Below, piece by piece: positions 31,212-40,667 of a stretch of 64,000 nucleotides of DNA. The notes beneath the pieces were generated by a model. It had not been told where the DNA came from. It ran no database searches and saw nothing but the letters and a program-made list of their open reading frames with translations. The DNA lies in NCBI GenBank assembly GCA_021646465.1, contig SOET01000011.1, positions 35,560-99,559 on the forward strand. The letters run 5' to 3'. Position numbers and translations under genes: made by a program. The DNA comes from Candidatus Kuenenia hertensis. Lineage in GTDB: Bacteria > Planctomycetota > Brocadiia > Brocadiales > Brocadiaceae. Position 1 is the first letter of the stretch, and each line of letters starts with the position of its first letter.

Positions 31212-32921
31212 ATGATTCATGAACTTACCATTAAAATTACCGGTGAAGCAGGCCAGGGGATACAGACTATTGGATCTGCTTTATGTAAAATATTTAAAGA
31301 TGCCGGATACTACCTGTTTGCCAACCAGGATTATATGTCGCGAATACGTGGCGGTAATAACATATTTCAGTTACGCATTGCGGATAAACCTGTATATGTG
31401 CCTCGTAAATTTTCTGACATCATAATAGCTCTGGACCGTTTTAGTGTCGAATGCCATAAAGATACGGTTTCTCCTGATGGTGTTATCCTCCTCGACAAGA
31501 AACGTTTCAAAATAGCAGAAGAACATTCCCGGTTTGTTCATATCCCTATGTTCGATATGGCCAGGGAAACAGGTGGAGACGAACAGTTTGTGAATTCACT
31601 TGCCTGTGGCATATTGACGGGAATGATTGGAATAGAGGATCATTTTGTTGTTAAAGTTGTAAAGGATACGTTTTCCCAAAAAACCGATGATATTCTCCAG
31701 CGGAATCTCAAAGTCGCAAAAGCGGGGTACGATTTTTCGAAAAATCATCTTCCACAAAACCGTTTTAGTATACAAAGTGGAAACTTTACCGAATCTCTTT
31801 TAATGAATGGCAATGAAGCTATTGCACTGGGTGCGATAGCGGCCGGTTGCAAATTCTATTCAGCGTATCCAATGACTCCTTCTACGAGTATTATGAATGT
31901 GATGGCACACTACGCGAAGGATTTTCATATTGTTGTTGAACAGGCAGAGGATGAGATTGCCGCTATTAATATGATAATCGGCGCTTCATTCGCCGGTGTG
32001 CGTTCAATGACGGGAACCTCAGGAGGCGGGTTTGCGCTTATGGCGGAAGGACTGAGTCTTGCCGGTATGACGGAAACCCCCATTGTCGTCGTTGACGCAC
32101 AAAGGCCGGCTCCGGCAACGGGTTTTCCCACAAGGACAGAGCAAGGCGACCTTGAATTTCTTCTCCATGCGGGACATGGTGAGTTCGCGAGGGCGGTGTT
32201 TTCGCCGGGAACCATAGAGGAGGCATTTTTCGGGACAATAAGGGCTTTTGATCTTGCGGAAAAATATCAAATACCGGTATTGATTATGACCGATCAGCAT
32301 CTGGCAGACTCTTATATGAATATTGACATGTTCGATTTGGAGCGGATAAAGATTCAGCGGCACATTATTTCAAAGGAAGATTCCGGGTTAGTGAAAGACT
32401 ATAAAAGATACCAATTTACAGAATCGGGAATCTCTCCCCGCGCCATACCATCATGGATAAATGGTGTTATCTATGCAGATAGTGATGAACATACGGAAGA
32501 AGGCCATATAACCGAAAGTGCAACATTGCGTAACCTTATGATGGAAAAACGGTTCTATAAAAAAATGGAAGGCCTTTCCAAAGAAACTGAAAAACTCAGG
32601 GTTTATGATGTACAGGGAGCGGACTGCGTCCTGATTGGGTTTGGTTCCACCTATGGTGTATTGAAAGAAGTAAGTGAATGCTTTCACCAGAAAAAAATAG
32701 GACATATCCATATCCCACAGGTCTGGCCCTTTCCTCTTGCAGAAATAACTGCATTGCTGAATGATGCAAAAAAAATTATTGTTGTGGAAAATAATGCCGG
32801 CGCACAACTTGCCCGATTATTACGAAGAGAAACCGGAATTAAGGCAGATAAATCACTCCTGAAATATGACGGAAGGCCGTTTGATCTGGATTACCTCCTG
32901 GAACAAGTTGAGAAGGATTGA
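31212..32921 (+). CDS. korA: 2-oxoacid:acceptor oxidoreductase, fused gamma-alpha subunit
   Basis: Together with the next gene it forms a thiamine-dependent 2-oxoacid:ferredoxin oxidoreductase (2-oxoglutarate or similar). It has 569 residues from ATG 31212 (31176 is possible). Residues 1-190 are the gamma domain (ITGEAGQGIQTIGSAL, SRIRGGNN); the rest is the alpha domain (GNEAIALGAIAAGCKFYSAY, MTGTSGGGFALMAEGLSLAG, TRTEQGDLEF). The gamma-alpha fusion is common in KorA-type enzymes. Pyruvate versus 2-oxoglutarate specificity is not decided. Confidence 0.88.
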   Translation: MIHELTIKITGEAGQGIQTIGSALCKIFKDAGYYLFANQDYMSRIRGGNNIFQLRIADKPVYVPRKFSDIIIALDRFSVECHKDTVSPDGVILLDKKRFKIAEEHSRFVHIPMFDMARETGGDEQFVNSLACGILTGMIGIEDHFVVKVVKDTFSQKTDDILQRNLKVAKAGYDFSKNHLPQNRFSIQSGNFTESLLMNGNEAIALGAIAAGCKFYSAYPMTPSTSIMNVMAHYAKDFHIVVEQAEDEIAAINMIIGASFAGVRSMTGTSGGGFALMAEGLSLAGMTETPIVVVDAQRPAPATGFPTRTEQGDLEFLLHAGHGEFARAVFSPGTIEEAFFGTIRAFDLAEKYQIPVLIMTDQHLADSYMNIDMFDLERIKIQRHIISKEDSGLVKDYKRYQFTESGISPRAIPSWINGVIYADSDEHTEEGHITESATLRNLMMEKRFYKKMEGLSKETEKLRVYDVQGADCVLIGFGSTYGVLKEVSECFHQKKIGHIHIPQVWPFPLAEITALLNDAKKIIVVENNAGAQLARLLRRETGIKADKSLLKYDGRPFDLDYLLEQVEKD

Positions 32922-33784
32922 TGATAATGGAAATCAAGGACCTGAAGAGTAACGATGAGATTGCCTGGTGTCCCGGATGCGGAAACTTTGGGATACTGAA
33001 TGCACTGAAACGCGCCATAGTGAAGCTCAATCGTGCGCCGAAGGATATCCTGCTTGTTTCCGGCATTGGGCAGGCCGCAAAACTTCCCCATTACACCAGG
33101 TGCAACTGCTTTAACGGACTTCATGGAAGGGCTCTTCCTGTTGCTGCCGCGGCAAAAATCGCGAATCATCATTTAACAGTAATTGTTACCACGGGAGATG
33201 GTGATTGTTATGGAGAAGGGGGAAACCACTTTATTCATAATATAAGAAGAAATATTGACATAACAGTAATTGTCCACGACAATCAAATATATGGCCTTAC
33301 AAAAGGACAGGCTTCACCCACTACAGATCCCGGATACATAACTAAATTTCAACCATCGGGAGTTGTTCTGGAACCATTTCATGCGCTTGAAATGGCAATT
33401 GTTCTTGGTGCGGGATTTGTCGCAAGGGGATATTCTGCCAACACAGAACACCTTTCCTGGTTGATAACTGAGGGTATTCAGCACAGAGGATTTTCATTGA
33501 TCGATGTACTGCAGCCGTGTGTATCGTTTAACAAAAAAAACACACACGAATGGTATGGAAAAAGGGTGTATAAGGTCAATGACGATGGTTCTTATCACCC
33601 CGAAGATAAGGCCGTTGCCTTTCAGAAGGCTTCGGAATGGGGTGACCGTATACCCATCGGAATCATATATAAAACCGATAAAAAATCTTACGAAGAAAAT
33701 ATCGGACTCTCCAATCACCTCCCCCTTGTAGATGAGTCAATAGAAAATACCGATATCAGCGGTATATTGAAGGACTTTATTTAA
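32921..33784 (+). CDS. korB: 2-oxoacid:acceptor oxidoreductase beta subunit
   Basis: The thiamine-diphosphate binding subunit, 287 residues. CPGCGNFGI near the start, GIGQAAKLPHY, and the TPP motif GDGDCYGEGGNH...N with VHDNQIYGLTKGQASPT are typical of KorB. AGAAGG precedes ATG 32921 (32927 also possible), whose A is the last base of the korA stop. No ferredoxin-like delta subunit is adjacent, so external ferredoxin is expected. In anaerobic autotrophs this reaction fixes CO2 into 2-oxoacids. Confidence 0.88.
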   Translation: MIMEIKDLKSNDEIAWCPGCGNFGILNALKRAIVKLNRAPKDILLVSGIGQAAKLPHYTRCNCFNGLHGRALPVAAAAKIANHHLTVIVTTGDGDCYGEGGNHFIHNIRRNIDITVIVHDNQIYGLTKGQASPTTDPGYITKFQPSGVVLEPFHALEMAIVLGAGFVARGYSANTEHLSWLITEGIQHRGFSLIDVLQPCVSFNKKNTHEWYGKRVYKVNDDGSYHPEDKAVAFQKASEWGDRIPIGIIYKTDKKSYEENIGLSNHLPLVDESIENTDISGILKDFI

Positions 33785-33924
33785 CCACTCTACCGATTTT
33801 TCAATGCAAAATGATTCTTGTTGTAATTTAAGGCACTATGAGAGATAATTTTTAGTGTGTTTTACGGTATAAATTATTAATCTTTTCTCGTTTTATGTTT
33901 ATTTGTTTAGGAGCCATTGCTTAT

Positions 33925-34524
33925 ATGAAAAAATTCCTGTTTTCTCCTCCCCGGGGGTGTAAGATATTTAATATTCCCTTTTTACAAAAATTTGTTTCCT
34001 GTCTGACATTATGTCAAACTAAAATTTTTTTTATCATCTTTAGTTTGTCTCTGGTTTTTGTATTCACTTCATTGGCAGATGCAAAAAGTAAAGAGGTTAT
34101 AGGGAGAGTAGAAAAGATTCTTATTTTTCCTGGAGATGTTCTCTTAAAAGCGAAAATAGATACCGGCGCCAAAACCTGTTCTATAAATGCCCCTGTTTAT
34201 TCCATATTAGAACGAGATGGTGAAAAATGGGTAAAATTTGAATTGCTAAATGAAAAAGGGGAAAAGTTAAATATTGAGGAAAGAGTCATACGCACCGCAA
34301 TATTGAAACGTGTAGGAATGCCTTCCGAAAAAAGACCTGTAATTAAACTTGGGATATGCATGGGGGATATTTATAAGGAGGTTGAAGTAAATCTTTCAAA
34401 CAGAACCAACTTGTTGTACCAAATGCTTATCGGAAGAAACTTTTTAATGAATGATTTTTTGATAGACGTATCTTCTACGTATTCCAAAGAACCGACATGC
34501 AAGAGTGTTTCAGGCGATGAATAG
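33925..34524 (+). CDS. RimB/retropepsin-like protein (PF05618, putative ATP-dependent zinc protease)
   Basis: A 199-residue protein with an N-terminal membrane anchor or signal (about residues 34-55). The core is GRVEKILIFPGDVLLKAKID then DTGAKTCSINA, the DTGA aspartyl-protease-like motif of this family. LLYQMLIGRNFL near the end matches the family's MLIGRxFL. ATG 33925 is preferred over 33895 because AGGAG lies about 11 bases ahead. It overlaps the next gene by 8 bases and is the first of a three-gene unit with UUP1 and an ATP-grasp protein. Confidence 0.82.
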   Translation: MKKFLFSPPRGCKIFNIPFLQKFVSCLTLCQTKIFFIIFSLSLVFVFTSLADAKSKEVIGRVEKILIFPGDVLLKAKIDTGAKTCSINAPVYSILERDGEKWVKFELLNEKGEKLNIEERVIRTAILKRVGMPSEKRPVIKLGICMGDIYKEVEVNLSNRTNLLYQMLIGRNFLMNDFLIDVSSTYSKEPTCKSVSGDE

Positions 34525-36040
34525 AACGCATTTTTATTTTTTTCTCTTCGCACTGTTCGTCACAAGTTGTGGTTTGGTTGCCTATAAATATTTTGTGTTG
34601 GGCTTTCCTATAACCCCCGAGGAAAAGGTTAACGCCTGGGATATTGAAGTCCATATTTCTTTTGACGCACAAAATGAACCGGTAAAGGTGGTGTTATTTT
34701 TACCAGGATATTCAAGAAACTTTATTATTTCTTCTGAAAATTTTGTTTCAAAGTCTTATGGAATAACTACTTCAACGGATAACATTAATCGGAACGTTAT
34801 ATGGGCTATTAATGAAGCGAGTAAACGACAGGTTTTGCTTTATCGCTTCCGGGTGAATAAAGTAAAAGTAAAAAATCCTCCTGATAGCATTCCGCCTTTT
34901 GAATTGGAAGTGCCTGAATTGCTTGAACCCTACCGGTCTGCAGCGAATACTCTCCTCGCCGAAGTACGGGAAAAATCAGCGGATACCGAATCTTTCGTGA
35001 TGAAATTATTCAAGCGCCTGAATGCCCAGCCACCGGATGAAAACGTTGCGATTCTTCTGGACAAAGAAATCTCTGCCGATAAAAAAGTAGAATTAGCAGT
35101 TCAATTGCTTGCCCTTGCAGACATCCCGGCGCGAGTGGTAAATGGTATCAGGGTAAAAACAAGAACAAATGATGCGCAGATAGAAAAGGGTATAGAAGTA
35201 TATAGTGGAGGGAAGTGGACAAGTTATGATCCGAACTCAGGAACAGCTTCGATCTCAGGTAATTACCTGGCATGGTGGCGAGGCACAAAACCATTGGTAC
35301 AGTTATACGGCGGGAAAAACCTGAAAACAAATATTTCGGTTGGCCTTCAGGAAGAAAAGGCAATAAATGCTGCTCTGATAAGGACGGAAACAATGAACCC
35401 GCGTTTATTAGATTTTTCTTTATTCAGCTTGCCGCTCCATTTTCAGGCAGTGTATCATTTGTTGCTGCTCATTCCGATTGGTGTTTTGTTTTTGGTTATC
35501 TTGCGAAATATTATTGGTCTCGAAACATTTGGTACTTTTATGCCCGTGCTTATCGCACTGTCTTTCAGGGAAACACATTTAATTTCGGGAATTATATTGT
35601 TTAGTATACTTGTTGCGATTGGAATGGTTGCGCGGTTGTATCTTGAGAATTTCAGACTATTAATGGTCTCTCGTCTCGCTTCCTTACTTATTATCATTAT
35701 TATATGTATAGGTGTATTCGATATTTTATTCTACAAACTTAATCTTGAGATGGGACTCTCCATAACCATATTTCCGATAGTTATTTTAACTATGACCATA
35801 GAACGAATGACTATTACGTGGGAGGAACGCGGTTCGAAAGCTGCCTTGCATCAATGTATTGGAAGTTTAATTGCCGCCTCTATTGTATACTTTTTCATGT
35901 TTAATAAATATAGCAGGCACTTAATATTCATATACCCTGAGCTGCTTTTGCTGATACTGGCAATAACCATGCTTTTGGGACGCTACAAAGGATACAGGCT
36001 CTTTGAGTTGTTCCGTTTCAAAGAGATGAATAAAGTATAA
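34517..36040 (+). CDS. inactive transglutaminase fused to seven membrane helices (UUP1 family)
   Basis: A 507-residue inner-membrane protein. After one N-terminal helix comes a periplasmic transglutaminase-like domain (EISADKKVELAVQLLALADI, PARVVNGIRV, WTSYDPNSG). The catalytic cysteine position carries no cysteine in that stretch, as in this inactive family. Six or seven hydrophobic segments follow from about residue 310 (LLLLIPIGVLFLVILRNIIG, ETFGTFMPVLIALSFRET). GTFMPVLIALSFR is a UUP1 hallmark. It overlaps the RimB-like gene and is 2 bases from the ATP-grasp gene. Confidence 0.82.
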   Translation: MNRTHFYFFLFALFVTSCGLVAYKYFVLGFPITPEEKVNAWDIEVHISFDAQNEPVKVVLFLPGYSRNFIISSENFVSKSYGITTSTDNINRNVIWAINEASKRQVLLYRFRVNKVKVKNPPDSIPPFELEVPELLEPYRSAANTLLAEVREKSADTESFVMKLFKRLNAQPPDENVAILLDKEISADKKVELAVQLLALADIPARVVNGIRVKTRTNDAQIEKGIEVYSGGKWTSYDPNSGTASISGNYLAWWRGTKPLVQLYGGKNLKTNISVGLQEEKAINAALIRTETMNPRLLDFSLFSLPLHFQAVYHLLLLIPIGVLFLVILRNIIGLETFGTFMPVLIALSFRETHLISGIILFSILVAIGMVARLYLENFRLLMVSRLASLLIIIIICIGVFDILFYKLNLEMGLSITIFPIVILTMTIERMTITWEERGSKAALHQCIGSLIAASIVYFFMFNKYSRHLIFIYPELLLLILAITMLLGRYKGYRLFELFRFKEMNKV

Positions 36041-36042
36041 GA

Positions 36043-36990
36043 ATGATTCCAAAACTGATAAGACAATTTAATAAATTAGGAATAGTCGGAATTAATCGCC
36101 GTAATCTCGACTACATATCGAAGTATAATCCGCGTCACTTATATCCTTTTGTGGATGATAAATTACTTACCAAGATGCTTGCAATACAAGCGGGTATTAA
36201 TGTGCCAGAATTATATGCCGTTATAGCGATAAACCATCAGGCTCATGATATTCACGCTATCCTTAAAAAACATTCCACCTTCGTTATTAAACCTGCACAT
36301 GGCAGTTGTGGAAATGGAGTATTAGTGATTACCGGCCATTCCAAAAAGGGATACCGAACCCTGAACAGGATGATAATGAGCGATGAAGTCCTTGAAAATT
36401 ATATTTTAGAGATTCTCAGTGGTGTATTCAGTATAGGAGGGCATCCGGACAAGGCGCTTGTTGAATATAGGGTGCAGCTTGACCCTTTTTTTAAGGATCT
36501 TACCTATCAGGGAATGCCTGATATTCGCATTATTGTCTTTCTCGGAGTGCCCATTCTTTCAATGATGCGCCTGCCGACACATTTATCAAATGGTAAGGCA
36601 AATTTGCATCAGGGAGCAATAGGTGTCGGCATCGATATCGCAACGGGTAAAACCACGAATGGTGTATGGTTCAATGATATTATTACAGAACATCCTGACA
36701 CGGGAATAGAGATATCTGGTATATGCATACCAAACTGGCAGGATTTATTGAATTTAGCAGCACGGTGTTACGAACTCTCCGGGCTGGGTTATCAGGGGGT
36801 TGATATTGTTATTGACAGAGAAAAGGGGCCAATGTTGCTGGAACTGAATGCGCGCCCCGGCCTTAATATCCAAATCGCTAATCGAACAGGATTATTGCCG
36901 CGTCTGAAACTGGTTGAGCAACATTATAAAGAGCTGAGCTGTTTGGAAGACAGGATTTCTTTTATACAAAAATATTTTAGTAATACATGA
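36043..36990 (+). CDS. ATP-grasp ligase (alpha-L-glutamate ligase-like)
   Basis: A 315-residue protein of the ATPgrasp_ST group. VIKPAHGSCGNGVLVI binds ATP phosphate, MPDIRIIVFLGVPILSMMRLP is the central strand, and DIVIDREKGPMLLELNARPGL carries the Mg2+-binding acid and asparagine. It forms one unit with the RimB-like protease and UUP1 protein. These three families co-occur and are predicted to make or modify a peptide-like compound, perhaps glutamate-containing. Substrate is unknown. Confidence 0.82.
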   Translation: MIPKLIRQFNKLGIVGINRRNLDYISKYNPRHLYPFVDDKLLTKMLAIQAGINVPELYAVIAINHQAHDIHAILKKHSTFVIKPAHGSCGNGVLVITGHSKKGYRTLNRMIMSDEVLENYILEILSGVFSIGGHPDKALVEYRVQLDPFFKDLTYQGMPDIRIIVFLGVPILSMMRLPTHLSNGKANLHQGAIGVGIDIATGKTTNGVWFNDIITEHPDTGIEISGICIPNWQDLLNLAARCYELSGLGYQGVDIVIDREKGPMLLELNARPGLNIQIANRTGLLPRLKLVEQHYKELSCLEDRISFIQKYFSNT

Positions 36991-37024
36991 GGCATACGAT
37001 ATTATTTAAAGGGAAGAATCTGAA

Positions 37025-37279
37025 ATGATAGAATACGATTTGATAGAGCCTGACAAACAAAAACTCCTGGAAGATAATGAATTTCTGAGAGATGACAGGG
37101 ATTTTTATGTAAGCAAAACACAAAAGAAAGTGTTTAGTTTTCAGCGCATTAGAAACGAAAGTGTCGTTTGGCTGGAACAGGAAATCAATAAACCGAATAC
37201 CACTGGCAAATGGCAATTTTTCTGTAATAATTATCCGAGTGAAGGACTTCAGGCGGATATCATAAACCCTTATTTATAG
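37025..37279 (+). CDS. small protein of unknown function
   Basis: Not recognised. The 84-residue acidic protein has no membrane helix, cysteine pair or known motif (IEYDLIEPDKQKLLEDNEFL, SVVWLEQEINKPN). AAAGGGAAGAA precedes ATG 37025, which supports translation. It follows the ATP-grasp gene by 35 bases on the same strand and may be a fourth member of that unit. Confidence 0.5.
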   Translation: MIEYDLIEPDKQKLLEDNEFLRDDRDFYVSKTQKKVFSFQRIRNESVVWLEQEINKPNTTGKWQFFCNNYPSEGLQADIINPYL

Positions 37280-37344
37280 AATGTATAGTATCTTCTTATG
37301 ATAAGGGTGGGCATTTTCCGGAGGATAAATGTTCAGCGTTATTA

Positions 37345-38178
37345 TCAGGCATCAGAAGAGAAAAATAACTCGTGGCGGATATGTTTTAAACAGGGGAGAC
37401 GTTTTCTTACCTTATCAAGAAATTCAAAATCAATTTCACAAACAATTATGTCTTCTTTGTCCTGACATTGCGCCATAATACGCCCCCATGGATCGATAAT
37501 CATTGTTCTTCCATAACTGACGCGTTCATCATTGTGCCGTCCGTATTGGGCGGGCGCCACCACATAACATTGGTTTTCGATGGCGCGTGCACGCAAGAGA
37601 ATTTCCCAATGATCCCTTCCTGTTTCCATAGTAAATGCGGCGGGAACAAATAAGATTTTCATTCCCTGCAACATCATCTTACGGAAGAGTTCCGGGAATC
37701 GTAAATCGTAGCAGATGCTCAGCCCCATGATATGGCCAAAAAGATTCACGGTTGCAATACGTTCACCCGGTTCCGCATAATGCGATTCACTATATACGGT
37801 TTTGTCATCAAGCTGAAAATCGAAGAGATGGATTTTATCGTAGCTTCCTGTTAACTGGCCGGATTGGTCAAAAACCAAACATGTATTGGTAATCTTCGGT
37901 TTCTTTGCTGATTTTAATGGAATACTCCCTCCGATAATCGCTGTACGGTGTTTTGAGGAGAATGACTTGAAGAATTTGAGTATTTTCCCTGCTTCCCCCT
38001 CTTCCGCAAAGGTTATATTTTCTCTTTCCTGTCCGATAAAAGAGAAATTTTCAGGGAGTGCGATCAACTGAGCTCCCTTTTGCACGGCCTTTTCCATAAG
38101 AATACGTGCGGTGTCCAGGTTCTTATTGCGATTATCACCGGAGCACATTTGAATTGCGGCAATTACTAATTTTTCCAT
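37345..38178 (-). CDS. carbon-nitrogen hydrolase (nitrilase superfamily, Nit1/Nit2 type)
   Basis: A 277-residue amidase with the Glu-Lys-Cys triad: ALPE43NFSF, YDKIHLFD (Lys near residue 120) and LSICYDLRFPELF (Cys near 155). The Nit1/Nit2 branch includes omega-amidase and deaminated-glutathione amidase; VFVPAAFTMETG-type sequence (ILFVPAAFTMETGRDHWEIL) fits that branch. It likely works in the cytoplasm on small amides as a metabolite-repair enzyme. It is divergent from the small protein at 37025 and co-directional with the holin-like gene. Confidence 0.85.
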   Translation of the reverse strand: MEKLVIAAIQMCSGDNRNKNLDTARILMEKAVQKGAQLIALPENFSFIGQERENITFAEEGEAGKILKFFKSFSSKHRTAIIGGSIPLKSAKKPKITNTCLVFDQSGQLTGSYDKIHLFDFQLDDKTVYSESHYAEPGERIATVNLFGHIMGLSICYDLRFPELFRKMMLQGMKILFVPAAFTMETGRDHWEILLRARAIENQCYVVAPAQYGRHNDERVSYGRTMIIDPWGRIMAQCQDKEDIIVCEIDFEFLDKVRKRLPCLKHIRHELFFSSDA

Positions 38179-38245
38179 AACATAGCAGACTTTTAATAAA
38201 TGTAAGATGTATTTGATAATCAGAGAGTAACCATCCGAATATCAA

Positions 38246-38641
38246 CTAAGATTTACCCTTCAGGAAAAACCCCAATATCCAGTTAAGCACTCCGAAAATC
38301 AACGCTATTACAAGGTACGACAGAAAACCCCCAAAGACGTTTAATCGTATACTTGCGGGAGCAACAATATACAAAAGTTTAGAGGTAATGAAGATGATTA
38401 ATCCATTAATGGGAATCAGGAATAATCCCATGGTAAAAAGAATGAAAGGAAACGTAATGAGCTTCAGGATTGGTTTGATAAAAAAGTTTAATAAACCAAT
38501 CAAAATTCCAATAATTGCGTATGCGCCTATCCCTCCTTCAACAGCAAGTCTCTGCGGGAAGAAATGAGCAACGCCATACATCGCAAGTGCATGGATCAGT
38601 ATGGTTAACAGCAGCGGACGTAAAATGTGTTTGATAAGCAT
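38246..38641 (-). CDS. phage-holin-4-like membrane protein (PF04020)
   Basis: A 131-residue protein with four membrane helices (about residues 5-28, 38-58, 62-85 and 102-126). AYAIIGILIGLLNFFIKPIL and PINGLIIFITSKLL are characteristic of PF04020, a family of small bacterial membrane proteins named for weak phage-holin similarity. They are chromosomal and not clearly lytic; function is unknown. AAGGA precedes the start. Confidence 0.8.
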   Translation of the reverse strand: MLIKHILRPLLLTILIHALAMYGVAHFFPQRLAVEGGIGAYAIIGILIGLLNFFIKPILKLITFPFILFTMGLFLIPINGLIIFITSKLLYIVAPASIRLNVFGGFLSYLVIALIFGVLNWILGFFLKGKS

Positions 38642-38820
38642 GTAAAAATATCCTTGTTCTTTTATTGAATTTGTGTTCGTCTGATTTTCCTTAAAATGTA
38701 TCTTACAGCAGAAAAGAGAATATCATGTAGTGAATAGATATGGCAAGGATATTTCCCGATTACGTTATTGATTATATTATCTCCTGTTTCGGCAGGTTAT
38801 TATGCCATTCATTAAAAAGG

Positions 38821-38986
38821 TATCTATTCAGCAGGTAATACACACCAGTCAGCTACGCTGCCATCCCTCTTAATAGAGGGGATTACCTTGTATACGTTTC
38901 ATAAAAACGTGTAAGTAGAGACAGGTTTTAAACCTGTCTCTGCAAAAGGGATTTAGGGGTGTGTTATAAATTACGCTGAATAGATA
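38821..38986. repeat. MITE-1 copy with nested 25-base palindrome
   Basis: TATCTATTCAGC and GCTGAATAGATA form the ends around the shared core. TAAAAAG before the left end (about 38813) and TAAAAAAG after the right end are consistent with a target duplication. The internal AGAGACAGGTTT/AAACCTGTCTCT (38917-38941) is in the same position as the 28-bp palindrome of the 23159 copy. The rest of the 38642-39101 gap shows no gene. Confidence 0.9.
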
Positions 38987-39101
38987 CTAAAAAAGCACGA
39001 TGAAAACAATGTGGATGTTTTTTATGTAATGTATTATATTACTAATAGTTTCAGGCATTATGGTGATATTTGTATTATACACTATATGAAAAAATCGGGT
39101 T

Positions 39102-39779
39102 ATGAGGTACTTGTTAAATATATTTGTAATCATTGTTGCATTTGGTTTCTTAATCAAAATAACCGCCGCGGAAGTTCAAGGTATACAAGCAGAATGGAAG
39201 ATGTTTACTGAAAAAGATGGGATTCAGGTATACAAAGGAGTTGTAAAGGGTTGTCCTGTTGTTGCCTTTAAAGGAATTGCGGTAATTGATGCCCCTCTTG
39301 TTAAAGTAATGACGGTTCTTTGTGATGTAGAGAGAAAAACGGAGTGGGTGCATTATCTGGCGGAAACGAGGATAATAAAAGAATTCTCTTCCCAAAAAAG
39401 AATTGAATATCACCGCACGGTTCCTCCATGGCCCGTAGCGCAGAGAGAGTTTATCTTTCTTGCCGAAGCAGTGCCGTCAGATGACAAGAATACGATAACT
39501 ATTAACCTTTGTCCGGCAGAAGATTCAGTAGTACCTAGGACGAAATCGATTGTACGCGGAGAATTAAAGTATGGTAAATATGTTTTAAAATCCATAGAAA
39601 ATGGTCAAAAAACGTATCTTACCGTCGAAATATTGGCAGACCCAAAAGGATTAATTCCGAAATGGCTGGTAAACAGTATTCAGAAAAAATGGCCGGTAAA
39701 TACAATTAATGGGATTCGAAGAGAATTAAAAAGCCCCTTTTTCAGAATAGATCCGATAGTAAAAACTATTTTTGAATAA
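39102..39779 (+). CDS. secreted START-domain protein
   Basis: A 225-residue protein with an N-terminal signal peptide (about 1-22, ending ITAAE) and one START/SRPBCC lipid-binding domain. Seen: WKMFTEKDGIQVYKG, VVAFKGIAVIDAPLVKVMTV, DVERKTEWVHYLAETRIIKE, PPWPVAQREFIFLAE and PLFRIDPIV-like C-terminus. START domains bind hydrophobic ligands such as sterols or lipids. A periplasmic member could move membrane lipids such as hopanoids, but the ligand is unknown. It is 63 bases upstream of the nucleoside phosphorylase gene. Confidence 0.8.
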   Translation: MRYLLNIFVIIVAFGFLIKITAAEVQGIQAEWKMFTEKDGIQVYKGVVKGCPVVAFKGIAVIDAPLVKVMTVLCDVERKTEWVHYLAETRIIKEFSSQKRIEYHRTVPPWPVAQREFIFLAEAVPSDDKNTITINLCPAEDSVVPRTKSIVRGELKYGKYVLKSIENGQKTYLTVEILADPKGLIPKWLVNSIQKKWPVNTINGIRRELKSPFFRIDPIVKTIFE

Positions 39780-39842
39780 TGTGTTTGCAATTAACAGCGA
39801 ATGCAGATAATAGTCTACTGATAATTTTCATAGTAAATAAAT

Positions 39843-40667
39843 ATGACAGAAAATCATGCAGTGAAATGGTTTGATGAGAGTGACGATTCACGTTGTGTGA
39901 TTTCACCTGTTGATTGTTTAAGCAATTGGCCTGATGATTTGAGAAAATCAGCAAAAATTACGGAACGATTGGTAATGTTTGAAACGGATGCAGGTATTCC
40001 TTACGTAAAAAAGAGATTTAAAGCCCAAAAAAATGCTTTTACGTTGCCTGGTTTCATCGCTAAACCTGATGTATATACTGTTGAAGGCAAAAACATTATT
40101 TCTTTTATGCAAGGCGGCTTCGGTGCTCCTGCCGCCGTGTTTGCTTTTGAAATGGCGGTGGTACTTGGGTGTAAATACCTTTTTTTGTTTGGTTTGTGCG
40201 GGGGAGTAGGAAAAGGATTGGAAGTGGGGGATATCGTGATTCCTACGGAAATTGTCAGAGAAGAAGGCACCTCTTATCATTATACAACAGGTGAAACAAA
40301 TGCGTTTCCGGATAAAGATTTGCTGAGTGAATTGAAAGACTACCTTTGCCAAACAGGAGAAAATACGGTTATTTATGGCAAAACGGTCAGTACTGACGGG
40401 GTATTCAGACAGACAAAAACCAAAGAACTCTCCTGGAGGAAAAATGGCATTATCGGTGTGGATATGGAGGCGTCTGCGTTGCTGGCTGTTGCCGGATATC
40501 ATAAAATACCTGCAATATGTATGTTCATCGTTTCAGATAAACACGATTTGGAAAACGACTCTCCATGGAAATGGGGAGGAAATGGTTTTGCTAAAAAACA
40601 ACATAAGGCTATAGATATGTTTGTTGAGTTTGCGCGGAATACCACATTCTCTAATCAGGAATTATGA
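39843..40667 (+). CDS. nucleoside phosphorylase family protein
   Basis: A 274-residue protein of the PNP/UDP-phosphorylase superfamily. FMQGGFGAPAAVFAFEMAVV and FLFGLCGGVGKGLEVGDIVI are the phosphate and ribose-binding strands, and IGVDMEASALLAVAGY holds the conserved MEA(S/T) motif. It could cleave purine or uridine nucleosides, or methylthioadenosine-like substrates; specificity is not clear. It overlaps the next gene by 4 bases (ATGA) and so opens a coupled operon. Confidence 0.82.
   Translation: MTENHAVKWFDESDDSRCVISPVDCLSNWPDDLRKSAKITERLVMFETDAGIPYVKKRFKAQKNAFTLPGFIAKPDVYTVEGKNIISFMQGGFGAPAAVFAFEMAVVLGCKYLFLFGLCGGVGKGLEVGDIVIPTEIVREEGTSYHYTTGETNAFPDKDLLSELKDYLCQTGENTVIYGKTVSTDGVFRQTKTKELSWRKNGIIGVDMEASALLAVAGYHKIPAICMFIVSDKHDLENDSPWKWGGNGFAKKQHKAIDMFVEFARNTTFSNQEL

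Noticed and set aside
31176..33784. korAB as pyruvate rather than 2-oxoglutarate oxidoreductase
   Set aside because: Subunit architecture is the same for both and no specificity motif is certain, so no substrate was assigned.
38246..38641. Holin-like gene as evidence of a prophage
   Set aside because: PF04020 proteins are common chromosomal membrane proteins and no other phage gene is nearby.
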